Source: Saccharomycopsis fibuligera x Saccharomycopsis cf. fibuligera
Lineage: Eukaryota > Ascomycota > Saccharomycetes > Ascoideales > Saccharomycopsidaceae
DNA length: 64,000 nucleotides
Direction: 5' to 3'
Assembly: GCA_001936135.1 (NCBI GenBank)
Contig: CP012812.1
Coordinates: forward strand, 248,001 to 312,000
In this document: piece by piece, positions 1-10,342 of the stretch
Layout: each line of letters opens with the position of its first letter
Numbering within the stretch: position 1 is the first letter of the stretch
Translations under genes and position numbers: made by a program
Notes under the pieces: generated by a model
What the model was told of the DNA's origin: nothing
Databases searched by the model: none
The model's input: the letters and a program-made list of their open reading frames with translations, nothing else

Positions 1-297
1 ACTAAAAGTAAGTTTGAGCCTGTGATAAAAGTCTTCTATACATGGAGGCAGATCCCAATATATACTTGTGTCATATGCACAGGGATAAACAACTATTAAT
101 ATTCAGGTAATAAGACAAAGTCATGGATTTATGGGGATATCACGTGATCTCAATATAAAAAAAATTAATGCACATCAATTTTTTTCTCTAGTGCACCATC
201 AAAGCAAGAACAAAAAAACCAAACAAATCATTGAAGATCTATTACCAATCATTTGCTGTAGTTTTACAACCCCACAAACCATACAAGCCCTTTTCTA
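1..297 (+). promoter_or_regulatory. Promoter region of the first gene, with E-box and TATA-like element
   Basis: This non-coding stretch lies before the first gene. It contains a perfect TCACGTGA palindrome at 140-147, the core bound by Cbf1-type bHLH factors in yeasts. An AT-rich TATA-like element follows at about 151-160, roughly 140 bases before the ATG. Known biology links Cbf1 in CUG-clade yeasts to respiratory and ribosomal genes, which would fit a mitochondrial product, but the link here is inference. Confidence 0.4.
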
Positions 298-1860
298 ATG
301 ATTCTACCCAAGACGGCCCTCTTGGGGAGATACGCTAAGGTAATATATCAAAAAAGGGGCATTTCCATAATCCCCGTGACGAGGTTTCAACATCAAAAGC
401 CAAGCTTTAGTCGGAGATTCCAAAGCACCTTGAATAATAACAGTACAACAACTGCTGACAATAAACATGGCAATGTTGGCCATAATCATGTGTCTGTTTT
501 GCAAGCATCGCCATTTACATACGAAACTTTGAAGAGTCGATTAGAAAAACATTCAAAGAGCTCTACTGAAAGTCATCGTGAGCAATTCTACGAAGAATTA
601 TTAATTGATGCCATACAGTCATGCAGAAAGCTTGAACAAAAATTAATTGCAGAAAATCAAAGTCTGATTTCTTCAAACCAAATCGATAACTCTGCCTTAA
701 ATGAACTACTTTCGAAAGAAGGTAAAGAGAAAACAAGAATAAAAAAAGTGGACGAAGTTGAAAAATTATTGCAGCAGTTTTTGTTCGAAAATAAAAATCC
801 CAAAATCAACAATGTCATCTTGAATCTGAATGCAAACGTGCTCAAAAGTTATTTTGTAGTGCTGCCAAAACCGAATTCTGATCAAATTATAAACACAATA
901 TCAACTTTAAACAAACTAACTGCAGAAAAGCTGACAAATAGCGAGATACCGTTCAATGAAGATTGCATCAAGGTTGCTCTTAGAGTAATATTGAACAGTG
1001 ATAAGCTTTCGCCAACAACAAATTTCCAAAATTCATTTAAGTTGGTCAACGAAACATTTGGTAGTCCAAGATACATTGAGTCTATCAAAAGTAAGGTTTT
1101 TACCAAATACATTCCGAGATACGTTGCTGGATTTATCGGTATTGAAGTCGCAGCTGGATTCATTTTTGATAGATTTGCCGTTGAATTTATTGGAATTTCA
1201 GCTTCTTCCACCACCGGGTTGAAACTCATGCTTGGAAGCTACTTATTTAATGCAAGTTTGTTGGGTATAATTGCGTTGCTTGGATTTTTCAGCAGTAGAA
1301 CTCTGCGAGTCAAATGGAGAACCGGCGTCAATTTGTGGCACAAATTTTTACACCAGAAAGAATTAGTGAGTTATGAGAAAATATTCAACCATTACGAAGA
1401 AATGTACGACTTGAATGTGGATAATTACCATTTGATTGGTGGTAACAGACTTAAAGCTCCTAACGTGACTTCGAATCTTGCCTTGGCAAATGGTAGTGGT
1501 ACTGCTCATACTAATGGCACAGTCAATGGAGAAATTGCCCCTGCTGCAAAAGAAGGAGAAGGGTTCAAGAGCCTTTTGAACTATTCTGACTCAAACAATG
1601 ATAACATTTCTTACGAATTTCCATCCGAGTCTAGTGCGGGTTCAAACCTCAATTTTGAATTTTTGCAAGAAAAGAAAAAACTTTTAGCATTTTTTAGAGA
1701 AAATTTTAGAAAGAAAAGAATGCAAATCGGCGAATATACCGAACCTGAGTTATTATTCCAAGAATACTGGGCTTCTAATGGTGAGAATTTTGAATGGGTG
1801 GAGCCGGATCAGGACCCGGCAGAGATCAAGTTGTTACAAAAGTATCATGTAAATAAGTAG
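298..1860 (+). CDS. Predicted mitochondrial inner-membrane protein of unknown function, 520 aa
   Basis: The N-terminus (about residues 1-45) is rich in Arg, Lys and hydroxylated residues and has almost no acidic residues, which looks like a mitochondrial targeting sequence. Residues about 90-260 are charged and helical. Two hydrophobic segments follow at about 275-300 and 303-330, suggesting a membrane hairpin. After a basic stretch (RTLRVKWR) come a soluble region, a low-complexity Gly/Asn/Ala/Ser linker at about 400-460 and a charged C-terminal domain. I do not recognise the family and give no symbol. The start is the first ATG of the frame, just after an AC-rich leader. Membrane topology and mitochondrial location are inferred from composition only. 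Confidence 0.7.
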   Translation: MILPKTALLGRYAKVIYQKRGISIIPVTRFQHQKPSFSRRFQSTLNNNSTTTADNKHGNVGHNHVSVLQASPFTYETLKSRLEKHSKSSTESHREQFYEELLIDAIQSCRKLEQKLIAENQSLISSNQIDNSALNELLSKEGKEKTRIKKVDEVEKLLQQFLFENKNPKINNVILNLNANVLKSYFVVLPKPNSDQIINTISTLNKLTAEKLTNSEIPFNEDCIKVALRVILNSDKLSPTTNFQNSFKLVNETFGSPRYIESIKSKVFTKYIPRYVAGFIGIEVAAGFIFDRFAVEFIGISASSTTGLKLMLGSYLFNASLLGIIALLGFFSSRTLRVKWRTGVNLWHKFLHQKELVSYEKIFNHYEEMYDLNVDNYHLIGGNRLKAPNVTSNLALANGSGTAHTNGTVNGEIAPAAKEGEGFKSLLNYSDSNNDNISYEFPSESSAGSNLNFEFLQEKKKLLAFFRENFRKKRMQIGEYTEPELLFQEYWASNGENFEWVEPDQDPAEIKLLQKYHVNK

Positions 1861-2587
1861 ATGAAATATATCCAAGTAGGAAAATAATTAGAACGTCACT
1901 GTGTTCCAAATTTAGATTGTATGGCTTTTTATCAATTGTTCTTTTGTGTAGCAGGCAGTTCAAGTTTCAGCTCACCTCATTTCGCTTGTTTATACCGCAT
2001 GCTCGGGATCCTTCTTTATGCGAACACCGAGATTTTGGGGCTGTCTAAGGATGCGCGCAGCAACTTCAAAACTTTAAGGACCAATAAATTGACACATTTC
2101 ATCCATGAAACAATCTTGCCCTAAAACACGACTTTCTGCAAGTTCGAGCAACTAATAAACTATATTTACCAGTAAAATCAAAAAAAAAAAAAAAAAAAGA
2201 AAAAAAACTTCCTGTTTTTATAACAGAAAAACTGAATTGAACTTTAACTATGGAAAAGAACACTAAACACTAGTTTCAAGCGGTACAATGGTGACGCTAT
2301 AATGACAGCAGAGCTAGGGACTTCTATATTTATAAGTCTTTAGTGTTGTGTTTTATATATTTTGCAAGCGAGTGCTTCTATATTTAGCTTAACACCTCAA
2401 ATTTCTCGGTACTGCATGTAGTCGAATGAACATGAAGAGATGATGGAAGGTGATATATATACAGAATGCAGCCACCATGATGCTCTCTCTGCATTTGTCT
2501 GTCATAAAGAAAAAATAGAAACACTCAATTTAATAAGTCACTTTCTAACATTCTACTCTCATTAATATTTCATACAACATACCGAAA
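1861..2587. other. Intergenic region between two + strand genes
   Basis: No convincing gene is present. A short open frame at 1921-2124 has no recognisable domain. An A-rich homopolymer tract lies at about 2179-2207. A TATATATA element at 2454-2461, about 130 bases before the next ATG, is a plausible core promoter for the kinase gene. Confidence 0.5.
2454..2461 (+). promoter_or_regulatory. TATA box candidate for the CDK-like kinase gene
   Basis: A perfect TATATATA lies 127 bases upstream of the ATG at 2588, within the usual yeast TATA-to-start distance. No other strong TATA is closer. Confidence 0.45.
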
Positions 2588-4045
2588 ATGTATTTACCAT
2601 TTCCTTACAAATACATTGAAAAAATAGGGCAAGGCTCTTACGGCACGGTCGTCAAGGCATTTGACAAGACTCGTGGAGCAAAGGTTGCCATCAAGATAAT
2701 CACCAGCAACAAATACAACGAACCTTTCAATTTAAGCATACTCAGAGAATCCAAAATTGCCATGCTTCTTCAACAGGAGATATACAGTCCTAATATTGTG
2801 GAGACATATGATGTGATAATGGAGCACGAACAACTGAGAACCAATACCGGTACTGGCGATGCTGTTAAAGATGATGAATTTCGCATACTTATTGTGCAAG
2901 AGTTAATGGAATATGATTTGTCGACATTTATCAAGAAATATGGCAGTGTATTGGGGCCGGTGGAGATCAGAATCATAATGCAGCAGATAATAAAAGGATG
3001 CAGTACGCTTCATGAACTAGGTATCATTCATAGAGACTTGAAGTCATCCAACATTTTGATCAATGGCGATTTGACGGTAAAAATATGCGACTTTGGCTTG
3101 TCGCGTTATCACAATTTTTCTTCAGTAACACAAAACCAACATAAGCAGCAGCTACAGCAGATGCCTTTGACCAAACAACTAACTGGATTAGTGGTAACTC
3201 AGGCATATAGAGCACCAGAGCTTCTTTTAGATGGACACGATAAGAGAAATTACACCAACGCAATAGACATGTGGTCAGTTGGCTGCATATTTCACGAGTT
3301 GATAACAAAAAAGCCTCTTGTTCCACCAGGAGCTTGGCTTGATTACCAAATGTCAATCATTTTCACTTTGCTTGGAACAGCATGTAGAGAAAACTACCCA
3401 CATTTTTACAAAAAACTTTCTGGATCCTCTAAAAGCTATGTTGACAGTAAAGAAAAGCTTGTTAAAGCGCCGCAAATAATGAAGCACTGGATAATGAATG
3501 TTCACAAATTCTATGACCTTGAAGGATTTTCATTATTGACTAAACTACTTTGCATGGATCCAGAAGATAGAATAAGCAGTGATAAAGCATTAAAGCATCC
3601 TTTTGTGAACCAACATTATCCATATTTCGTCAATATAAATGGTATCAATGCCGCATATTTGGACGATTATTTCGCATTTGAATTAGTTGGAGATGAAGGG
3701 CCAGAAGGATTCATCTTCAAGGAGTTACAAGACTTACTAACACCACAACTTAATCCAAGCCCAAATTTCAACAGTAAAAATGAGGAAGAGCAGAAAGATA
3801 AAGATATCCAAGATTTGATGTCCAAATATTATGAATTTTATGAAAATAAGGACATCATTGATTTTAATCACTATAGCGACTCAGAAAGCGACGATGAGGA
3901 TGACAATGGTAGTGCAGTGACTGAGGACCAGTATGAATTGCCGCTTATGGGAATATTTCCAAACGAAAACCTCATTCCCAACAAAAACGCTTTCCAGTTA
4001 GTTGGAAATGATAAGGAATACATTTTGTCAAAAACCGTCGGTTGA
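2588..4045 (+). CDS. Divergent CDK-like (CMGC) serine/threonine protein kinase, 485 aa
   Basis: All core kinase elements are visible: glycine loop GQGSYGTV (about 14-21), catalytic Lys36 in VAIK, a CDK-type helix with NLSILRE (about 48-54) where CDKs have PSTAIRE-like sequences, HRD (148-150), DFG (168-170) and APE (209-211). The activation segment reads LTGLVVTQAYRAPE. The Gln-Ala replaces the Arg-Trp found in almost all CDKs and MAPKs, and there is no TxY motif. A 20-residue insert rich in Gln and His lies between DFG and the P+1 loop. The kinase fold ends near residue 350. The rest is an acidic tail with an SDSESDDEDD run near 436-445. The family is CMGC and closest in style to CDKs. I cannot match it to a named yeast kinase. 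A cyclin partner is expected but not shown. Confidence 0.85.
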   Translation: MYLPFPYKYIEKIGQGSYGTVVKAFDKTRGAKVAIKIITSNKYNEPFNLSILRESKIAMLLQQEIYSPNIVETYDVIMEHEQLRTNTGTGDAVKDDEFRILIVQELMEYDLSTFIKKYGSVLGPVEIRIIMQQIIKGCSTLHELGIIHRDLKSSNILINGDLTVKICDFGLSRYHNFSSVTQNQHKQQLQQMPLTKQLTGLVVTQAYRAPELLLDGHDKRNYTNAIDMWSVGCIFHELITKKPLVPPGAWLDYQMSIIFTLLGTACRENYPHFYKKLSGSSKSYVDSKEKLVKAPQIMKHWIMNVHKFYDLEGFSLLTKLLCMDPEDRISSDKALKHPFVNQHYPYFVNINGINAAYLDDYFAFELVGDEGPEGFIFKELQDLLTPQLNPSPNFNSKNEEEQKDKDIQDLMSKYYEFYENKDIIDFNHYSDSESDDEDDNGSAVTEDQYELPLMGIFPNENLIPNKNAFQLVGNDKEYILSKTVG

Positions 4046-4445
4046 ATATTTCTCTTCGTGTATAAATTAATAATAATCTACCCAATCTTTGCATTTTAAT
4101 TCTTTTCCCCATGTAAGTTGTCTTTGCTTTATCCACGTAAGGGAGATGCATAAAACAAAGGAACGTTCACAGTTATTTTCCTAGTTAACAAATTTTTTAA
4201 CAATACTCGCTGTCAATTCTTCATGTTCAGAAACTGCATACATTGCTGAGTGTCTGTTTCTGTTTCTTTTTGCATTAATAAGCGATGTTCATTTACCGCA
4301 TTGCATCGCGCATATTTTATTTTTCCTTTTCCACTTTTCAAATCTCCGCAGCGTTACTCATCTCATGCCATAGATCAAAAAGGCCTCAAAGCTTCACATT
4401 CACAGTTGCAACAGCTACTCCTCAAACCTTTCAACTAAAAAGAAA
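4046..4445. other. Short intergenic region before CFD1
   Basis: About 400 bases without a supportable gene. It is pyrimidine-rich on the + strand towards its end, as is common in yeast 5' leaders, and holds the promoter of CFD1. No clear TATA was seen. Confidence 0.4.
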
Positions 4446-5336
4446 ATGAGTGAATTTCCAGCTCCAAAATCACTAGAGCATATCAAGCACATAATATTGG
4501 TGCTCTCTGGCAAAGGTGGCGTTGGGAAGTCGTCCGTCACCACTCAACTTGCCCTAAGTCTTGTGCTCAAAGGTTTCAAAGTCGGGGTGTTGGACATTGA
4601 TCTTACCGGTCCTTCTATTCCTCGAATGTTTGGCCTAGAAGGGAAGAAAATATATCAATCAGAAAAAGGTTGGGTCCCGGTGTACGTCGATAACAATGAA
4701 AATTTGTCTGTTGTGTCATTGGGTTTTTTAATCAATGATCGAGGCAATAGCGTTGCTTGGAGAGGACCCCGCAAGACATCCATGATTAACCAATTCGTGT
4801 CGAACATTGTGTGGCCCAAAGATTTGGATTACTTGATTATTGATACGCCTCCAGGAACTTCAGACGAACACATCTCCATCGCTGAGCAATTGAAACTCGC
4901 AAATCCCGATGGCGCAGTGCTAGTGACTACACCACAAGCAGTTTCTGTGAACGACGTTAAAAAAGAGTTAAATTTTTGTCACAAGGTGCGATTTAACGTC
5001 TTGGGAATTGTCGAGAATATGAGCGGCTTTATTTGCCCATATTGTGCTGAATGCACAAACATTTTCAGCTCTGGAGGTGGTAAAATTTTGGCAGAACAGA
5101 ATGATATTAAATATTTGGGGAATTTGCCAATAGACCCGACATTTGTCGAGATGATTGAGAACAACAATAAAGACAGCAGAGAGATTACGGTTGCTGAGTT
5201 GAAAAACTTGAAGCTTAGTGAAAGTCAATCGAATAAGAAGAGTTTGGTTGATCAGTATAAAGAGAGTTCATTGAAGCCGGTATTCGATACGGTGCTAGAA
5301 AACATTTTACTGCAGAATATACCACCAAGGGCTTGA
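4446..5336 (+). CDS. CFD1: Cytosolic Fe-S cluster assembly P-loop NTPase Cfd1, 296 aa
   Basis: This is a Mrp/NBP35-type ATPase that, with Nbp35, forms the scaffold on which cytosolic and nuclear [4Fe-4S] clusters are built (CIA pathway). Visible features are the deviant Walker A GKGGVGKS (22-29), the switch region [14 protein letters not shown] (about 50-63), the [12 protein letters not shown] motif (about 131-142) and the paired cysteines CPYC (197-200) that bind the bridging cluster. It lacks the N-terminal four-cysteine ferredoxin-like domain of Nbp35, which separates Cfd1 from Nbp35, and its length is typical for Cfd1. The first ATG follows an AAAAAGAAA leader, a normal yeast context. It is convergent with BUR1. 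The assignment is secure on motifs. Confidence 0.95.
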   Translation: MSEFPAPKSLEHIKHIILVLSGKGGVGKSSVTTQLALSLVLKGFKVGVLDIDLTGPSIPRMFGLEGKKIYQSEKGWVPVYVDNNENLSVVSLGFLINDRGNSVAWRGPRKTSMINQFVSNIVWPKDLDYLIIDTPPGTSDEHISIAEQLKLANPDGAVLVTTPQAVSVNDVKKELNFCHKVRFNVLGIVENMSGFICPYCAECTNIFSSGGGKILAEQNDIKYLGNLPIDPTFVEMIENNNKDSREITVAELKNLKLSESQSNKKSLVDQYKESSLKPVFDTVLENILLQNIPPRA

Positions 5337-6147
5337 ATGTACGAATTAATGAAAAACTAGTTAATAGTTATGAAATGTGGTTTTTTCAGATGGTGTAGAT
5401 TGGAAAGTATTGAAACGAAAGCATTGAAATGGTACTGAAACAATGTTTTCTGTATTGTTTACAAGAATCTATGTTTACGATTTTGGTTTAAACTTGTTTT
5501 TTTGTGTGTGTTATTGTTATTGATATCAATATATTATTTTAATATCTATTGACATGCTATAAAATAGGATGAGCTTTTAGTTGGGCTAAAAAATGATGAG
5601 GATTTTTGCGTGATGAAAAGCTGCGTTGGCTAATATTGAATAAAAAATTCAGTCTTGCCAAATGGAGTTGTTTTGAAAACTCAGTTTGTTTATAAAGAAT
5701 AATATATGCTATATAGTATGCTTTGAAAGTAAAGAAAAAGCAAAAAGGAAAGATAAGTCAGTGACTATCATAAAAGAGTGAATAAGAAAAAAAAAAAAAA
5801 AAAAAGAAAATGCATGCATGTGAGAAGCAAGAGAAAGATTTTGAGACATCATATACTCACCTCTATAGCTTCTTTTTTTTTCTTTTTCTCTCAGTAATGT
5901 ACAATTGAAATGAATATAATAAACAAAGCTAAACTGTGTGCTAGCAAAACAAGGAAACAAAGGAAAAAATGGAAAACTATACAACAACAAAGAAAAAAAA
6001 ATAGACTTTTCTTGCGCGTGACAACATCAAAGAGAAAGCAAAGCCAAAAGAATGCCTTGCAAATGCTAAAGAGACCAAAGTAATAAAAACAAGTGAAATA
6101 ACAAGAAAATACAAATTAAAACAAAAACAAAGTTAATGCAAATCAAT
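5337..6147. other. Convergent 3' intergenic region between CFD1 and BUR1
   Basis: AT-rich sequence of about 800 bases with A-rich runs (about 5788-5807) and T-rich tracts, consistent with 3' UTRs and terminators of the two convergent genes. The open frame at 5709-5990 on the minus strand is low complexity (Phe-rich from poly-A) and is not supported as a gene. Confidence 0.5.
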
Positions 6148-8517
6148 CTACAACTTTGCTTTCTTTTGCAACAAGCCATTTTGCTCAGGTCGACCCTTTC
6201 TCTTAATTTGCACTTCAGAAGCAGCACCTCTCTTGAAACTTACGTATTCTTCTTCATCGTTAAATTCAATCTCTGACAAAGGTGAGAACTCATACTCAGT
6301 TAAACCACGATTTCTTTCCCTATTTGGTGAAAGGCGTTCTGATTTTGCGCCATTTAGAGAGGTATTAGCACTGGCAGTAGTACTGGTATTACCTGCGCTT
6401 AAGTTACTGCGTTTGGTTCTTGGAATAGCCAAGTCTGTAGCACCAATGTTTGGTCTTATTTGAGATACTTTTGTAGTAGACACCCCAGTAGGCTTTGATT
6501 TCAGCTCTACTGTGTTGTGCGAAAGTGTTTTGTTTATAGAGTCAACATGTCGAGCCAGCAGGGTTTTCATATCGCTTCTTTGTCGATCTTTGGAGATTGA
6601 TATTAGCTCATCACCTTTGGCGTTGAGCTTGTTGGCTAACAACTTTTTACTGCTCACACTAGTTGGGATAGTCTGTTTAGTTATTGTTTTAGAAGAAGAA
6701 AGAAAAGAAGCCACTGGTGATGGCTTAGAAAGTAGCGCTGATGCTTCTTTTTCAGGAGAAACTGTTTTTCCTCTGGTAAAAGGCGTCTTTGGAATAACTC
6801 CTGCCGTATTCTTTTGATCAACTTTTGGAGAGGAAGTATGATGTCGCACAGTAGGGGAAATAAGATTTCCTTTTCTCTCAGATTCTTTCTCAAGAGGTTT
6901 ATTCTTAGTAGCCAAGATATTAGCAAATGACAGATTATCTTTGGCAGATTCCCAAGGTGCTGGTGCTGGTGCTGGCTTAGCCGTCCCAGCTGCTGTTTCC
7001 CAAGGTGGTTTTCGCTGATCACCAGCAGCTGGCCTTGCTTCAACCGCAGCACTAGAACTTGCACGAGACCAAGAGGACCCATTTTGTGGGCGTTTCGGAA
7101 GCAGAGATACTGCCTCTCTTCTCACTGGTCTATCACCATCATAGTCAGGAGTGTAATTATCTCTAATTCTATAACTACCATTCAACGGCCCGTTCAGTTT
7201 CACTCTATGAGGAAGCGATGTAGCTGGGCTCATTGGATACCCCCTGTTTGAAGCATATCCCTTTGTCAAATTTAATGGGAAATCTCTTCTTCCTGGTCCG
7301 CCACGTTGTTCTTGCATTTTTTGCTGCTCCTGTAGTTTAGCTCTTCGTTCCTTTTCTTGTTTGAATCTTTTGTTATCCATCTCATGCGACTCGCTAAATT
7401 TAGGTAATTCATAAGGTTCCAAAGGAAATGGGGCAGTTTTGAAATATTTGTGGTTGAGCGCCTGTTCAGCATTGTATCTTGTTTGTGGATTCAAATGAAG
7501 CAAGTGCCCCAACAAATCCATACCATGATGTTTAGAGTCTAGCGTTTCAAAATATTTGCTATACTTTTCTGTGAGTGTGGGTGTATAATGCACCACTGGG
7601 GCTCCTAAAGGATTAGGCAATTCTTTAAATCTCGGGTAATTCTCCAATGTTGGCTCACCAATGAGTCTGTATATTCTGTTAAGCTGATCCAAATCACTGC
7701 TACCCATCAATATTGGCTTTGTTTCAAATAACTCAGCAAAAATACAACCAACACCCCACAAGTCTATGGCAGTGGTATAATATTTTTCTCCCAACAAAAG
7801 CTCAGGAGCTCTATACCATCTAGTTACTACTAAACCTGTATATTTGGCTTTCATTTCCGAAGGCCCGCCATATGCTTTCGGGGCATGACCATAATATTTT
7901 CTTGCCAACCCAAAATCCGCAATCTTTAACACCCCGTTTTGATCAACGAGCAAATTTGCAGTCTTAATATCTCTGTGATAATACTTTTTGTGATGCAAAT
8001 AATTTAAACCTTCAAGCAACTGTTTGAGAAAACACTTAACCACTGCTTCACTAAATTGAATATCCGGATTGTTTAACAAGCCAGACAAATCCGATTTCAT
8101 ATACGGACTCACAAGGAAAAAGTCCGAATGTTCCTGGTTCAAGCTAAGCTTAGGATTTTTTTCATGTACAATGTCTAGCAAAGGTAAGATGTTCTTGTGG
8201 TTGAGTTGCTTTAATATAGTCACTTCACGCAAAGCCGTTATTGGGAAACCTTCTTTCAAATCATGAATGATGATTTTCTTCAACGCCACAAGTCTTCCGC
8301 GCTTTTGCTGATGCGGCTGGTAGTTGCCTTTATTGTGTCTATATCCATTAGAAAGTCTTTTCTCGTTCAAGATACATTTAGTGACAGTACCAAAAGTACC
8401 TTCCCCCAACTTTTCCAATCTCGTGTAATTGTCTAACGTTGACATACCATAAAATGGAATGTGGTAGATAGTCTCTGTGTTGGGGAGAAGGTTGCCCGAG
8501 TTCTTGGAGATGCTCAT
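6148..8517 (-). CDS. BUR1: Bur1/Sgv1 cyclin-dependent kinase (CDK9 family), 789 aa
   Basis: The kinase domain has LGEGTFGTV (about 37-45), VALKK (Lys80), PITALRE (92-98), HRDIKTANLL (181-190), DFG (201-203) and the T-loop KYTGLVVTRWYRAPE. These match the Bur1/CDK9 family, which phosphorylates RNA polymerase II and Spt5 to promote elongation. In Candida albicans the orthologue is called CRK1. A short insert (about 52-74) sits in the N-lobe. After the kinase fold the tail of about 400 residues is disordered and rich in Ser, Pro, Ala, Lys and Arg, as in fungal Bur1. An in-frame upstream ATG (8607) would add 30 residues with no family counterpart. The ATG at 8517 (MSISKN) is preferred, and one at residue 25 (MSTLDNYTRLEKLG) is also possible. 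Its cyclin would be Bur2, not in this window. Confidence 0.92.
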   Translation of the reverse strand: MSISKNSGNLLPNTETIYHIPFYGMSTLDNYTRLEKLGEGTFGTVTKCILNEKRLSNGYRHNKGNYQPHQQKRGRLVALKKIIIHDLKEGFPITALREVTILKQLNHKNILPLLDIVHEKNPKLSLNQEHSDFFLVSPYMKSDLSGLLNNPDIQFSEAVVKCFLKQLLEGLNYLHHKKYYHRDIKTANLLVDQNGVLKIADFGLARKYYGHAPKAYGGPSEMKAKYTGLVVTRWYRAPELLLGEKYYTTAIDLWGVGCIFAELFETKPILMGSSDLDQLNRIYRLIGEPTLENYPRFKELPNPLGAPVVHYTPTLTEKYSKYFETLDSKHHGMDLLGHLLHLNPQTRYNAEQALNHKYFKTAPFPLEPYELPKFSESHEMDNKRFKQEKERRAKLQEQQKMQEQRGGPGRRDFPLNLTKGYASNRGYPMSPATSLPHRVKLNGPLNGSYRIRDNYTPDYDGDRPVRREAVSLLPKRPQNGSSWSRASSSAAVEARPAAGDQRKPPWETAAGTAKPAPAPAPWESAKDNLSFANILATKNKPLEKESERKGNLISPTVRHHTSSPKVDQKNTAGVIPKTPFTRGKTVSPEKEASALLSKPSPVASFLSSSKTITKQTIPTSVSSKKLLANKLNAKGDELISISKDRQRSDMKTLLARHVDSINKTLSHNTVELKSKPTGVSTTKVSQIRPNIGATDLAIPRTKRSNLSAGNTSTTASANTSLNGAKSERLSPNRERNRGLTEYEFSPLSEIEFNDEEEYVSFKRGAASEVQIKRKGRPEQNGLLQKKAKL

Positions 8518-9260
8518 ATTGCAGTAATTATCAGTATAAAAGCCGGCCTTTATGATGATATTGCGAACAATGATGAGCGCCGTTTGATTGATACTTTGCT
8601 CAACCAAACTAAGGAATTGTTTTCAGCTAGCGATGAGTAAAACTGGAAAGCGCTGCGACTGTCACAGAATAATATATAGGACGAAGAGCAGGATGATGAT
8701 AATGATGATGATGATATCACAAGCCTGTGCCTGTATCAGTTAATGTTGGCGCTGTTGTATTTTTTTTCTTTTCCTTTGAATACTGATTTTCCAGTGTGGT
8801 ATTTCTGTTAGTGATTACATAACGCAGTAGAGACAATAACCCGCCCAGGCGACAGCGAGTGTTTTTCAATATTAGAATCTAAGACTGCCTCATTCGCTGC
8901 CACTGGAACACAGGAAAGGCGCAAGGACAAAGTATTGGAGGTACTTAGCGGCTGAACAGCAGACACTTAGATCGTTCGATGATCTCAGCATAATCATCAA
9001 TTTGTTAGCTGAGTTTTTGGTCGTCTTTTGTTCACTTTTGCATGAATACTTACCGAGATACTGAACTTTGTCTTTCTTTATTCTCCGCGGTGATCAAAAC
9101 ACCTTGTACTTTCAAATAGTAGATAACAACCAAAAAAGAGAGGCGCAATCAAACAGAAAAAATTGCACAATAGCAGCAGTATTCAAAACCCAGTTCGTTC
9201 TAAATTTCAATTTAAAAATCAACGCAAAACATACTTTTCAAGCTACATCAACAACTCAAC
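8518..9260. promoter_or_regulatory. Divergent promoter region between BUR1 and the cytochrome b5-domain gene
   Basis: About 740 bases with no supportable gene. A (GAT)n-type microsatellite lies at about 8691-8716. The sequence upstream of 9261 is A-rich (about 9120-9250), as in yeast leaders. The open frame at 9068-9271 overlaps the next start and has no domain. Confidence 0.45.
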
Positions 9261-10067
9261 ATGTCCAATAAGAATATCACAAGCAGAAACAGAAGTCGAA
9301 CCCCGCGGTTCACTTTAGAACAAATAAGCCAGCATAGCTCAAAGGATGATATTTGGATGGCTATCCATAATAAAGTCTACGATGTCACATCGTTTCTTCG
9401 ACAGCATCCAGGTGGAGTGGAAGTACTATTAGATTGCGCAGGACTTGATGCCACCACATATTTTGATGATGTGGGACATTCAGAAGATTCCGAGTTGATG
9501 TTGATCCCATTATACAAAGGAGAGTTATCAAATGCAAAATCTGGTTCTTTAAGTGAAGATAATAGTGATATTGAAAAAGAAGAAGATGGGGCACAAGACG
9601 ACAACGATCAAAATGTTGAAGAAAACAATGACCGGGCCATGCAGCCCGCGCACGGTACTCATAATTCTCATAGCATCATATCAAGTACAAATACAAGCAC
9701 ACAACATCTACCAAGTTTCTTCGAGCAGGCTCGGAATATATTTGGAATAGTAACCAGCCGTACTGGCTACGCATTAAAAGATGAAGACATTCGCAGAGTG
9801 GTACAGAAAGATGACGGATCCTTTCTGCTACTGGAGGACGAGAAGGAGCGCAACATGGTCCGCAGACAAAAGGCAAAAATAAATACCACTGTCAGCAAAG
9901 GCCAGAGCAAAGGTAATGGTAAAGGAAAGACAAGGACTAAGAAAAAGAAGCGAGCCCTGAAGAAAACTCAAAGGCTCCAGCGAGATCTCACTTTGCTCTT
10001 GCTTGTGGTTGTGGCTCTTGTGTCTGCGTGGTGTTTTGCCTATCTCCAGCAACGCAAGTGGAAGTGA
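9261..10067 (+). CDS. Tail-anchored protein with N-terminal cytochrome b5 heme domain and long linker, 268 aa
   Basis: Residues about 16-89 form a complete cytochrome b5-like heme domain. HPGG (49-52) supplies the first axial His (His49) and VGHS supplies the second (His73), with the usual TLEQISQH beginning and WMAIHNKVYDV strand. The last 27 residues form a single hydrophobic helix (about 243-261) followed by a short basic tail (QQRKWK), a classical C-tail anchor for ER or outer mitochondrial membrane. Between them lie about 150 residues not found in ordinary Cyb5 (about 120 aa in total): an acidic stretch (about 97-125), a polar region and a strongly basic Lys/Gly stretch (about 208-235). 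Heme binding and electron transfer are inferred from the domain. The partner is unknown. It is not the desaturase- or Irc21-type arrangement. Confidence 0.85.
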   Translation: MSNKNITSRNRSRTPRFTLEQISQHSSKDDIWMAIHNKVYDVTSFLRQHPGGVEVLLDCAGLDATTYFDDVGHSEDSELMLIPLYKGELSNAKSGSLSEDNSDIEKEEDGAQDDNDQNVEENNDRAMQPAHGTHNSHSIISSTNTSTQHLPSFFEQARNIFGIVTSRTGYALKDEDIRRVVQKDDGSFLLLEDEKERNMVRRQKAKINTTVSKGQSKGNGKGKTRTKKKKRALKKTQRLQRDLTLLLLVVVALVSAWCFAYLQQRKWK

Positions 10068-10342
10068 TATTACGCATTTAGATGCGTCTATAGTTAAGAA
10101 TTATACAGCGTTTTGCATTAGAAGAAAATATACTTTCGGGTAACAAAATATTCTCTTATGTCATATGTTTGTAAGCATCAAATGCCGTGAGAGTGAGCTG
10201 CTGGTTTACGCAATTGCGTCCGGGGTTTGACGGCATCGATGGATCAATAAAGCTCAAGCTTAAATTTATTCCTTGGTATTGTATGGACGTTGCAGTAAAG
10301 TGGGTAAGATACTCAGATCAATAGAAACCTAGTTCTAGCACA

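Noticed and set aside
8518-8607. Upstream ATG of BUR1 at 8607
   Set aside because: It adds 30 residues without family similarity. The downstream Met at 8517 is preferred, though not proven.
9285-9310. tRNA T-arm-like sequence on the minus strand
   Set aside because: It lies inside the cytochrome b5 coding region, and no acceptor or anticodon arms fit.
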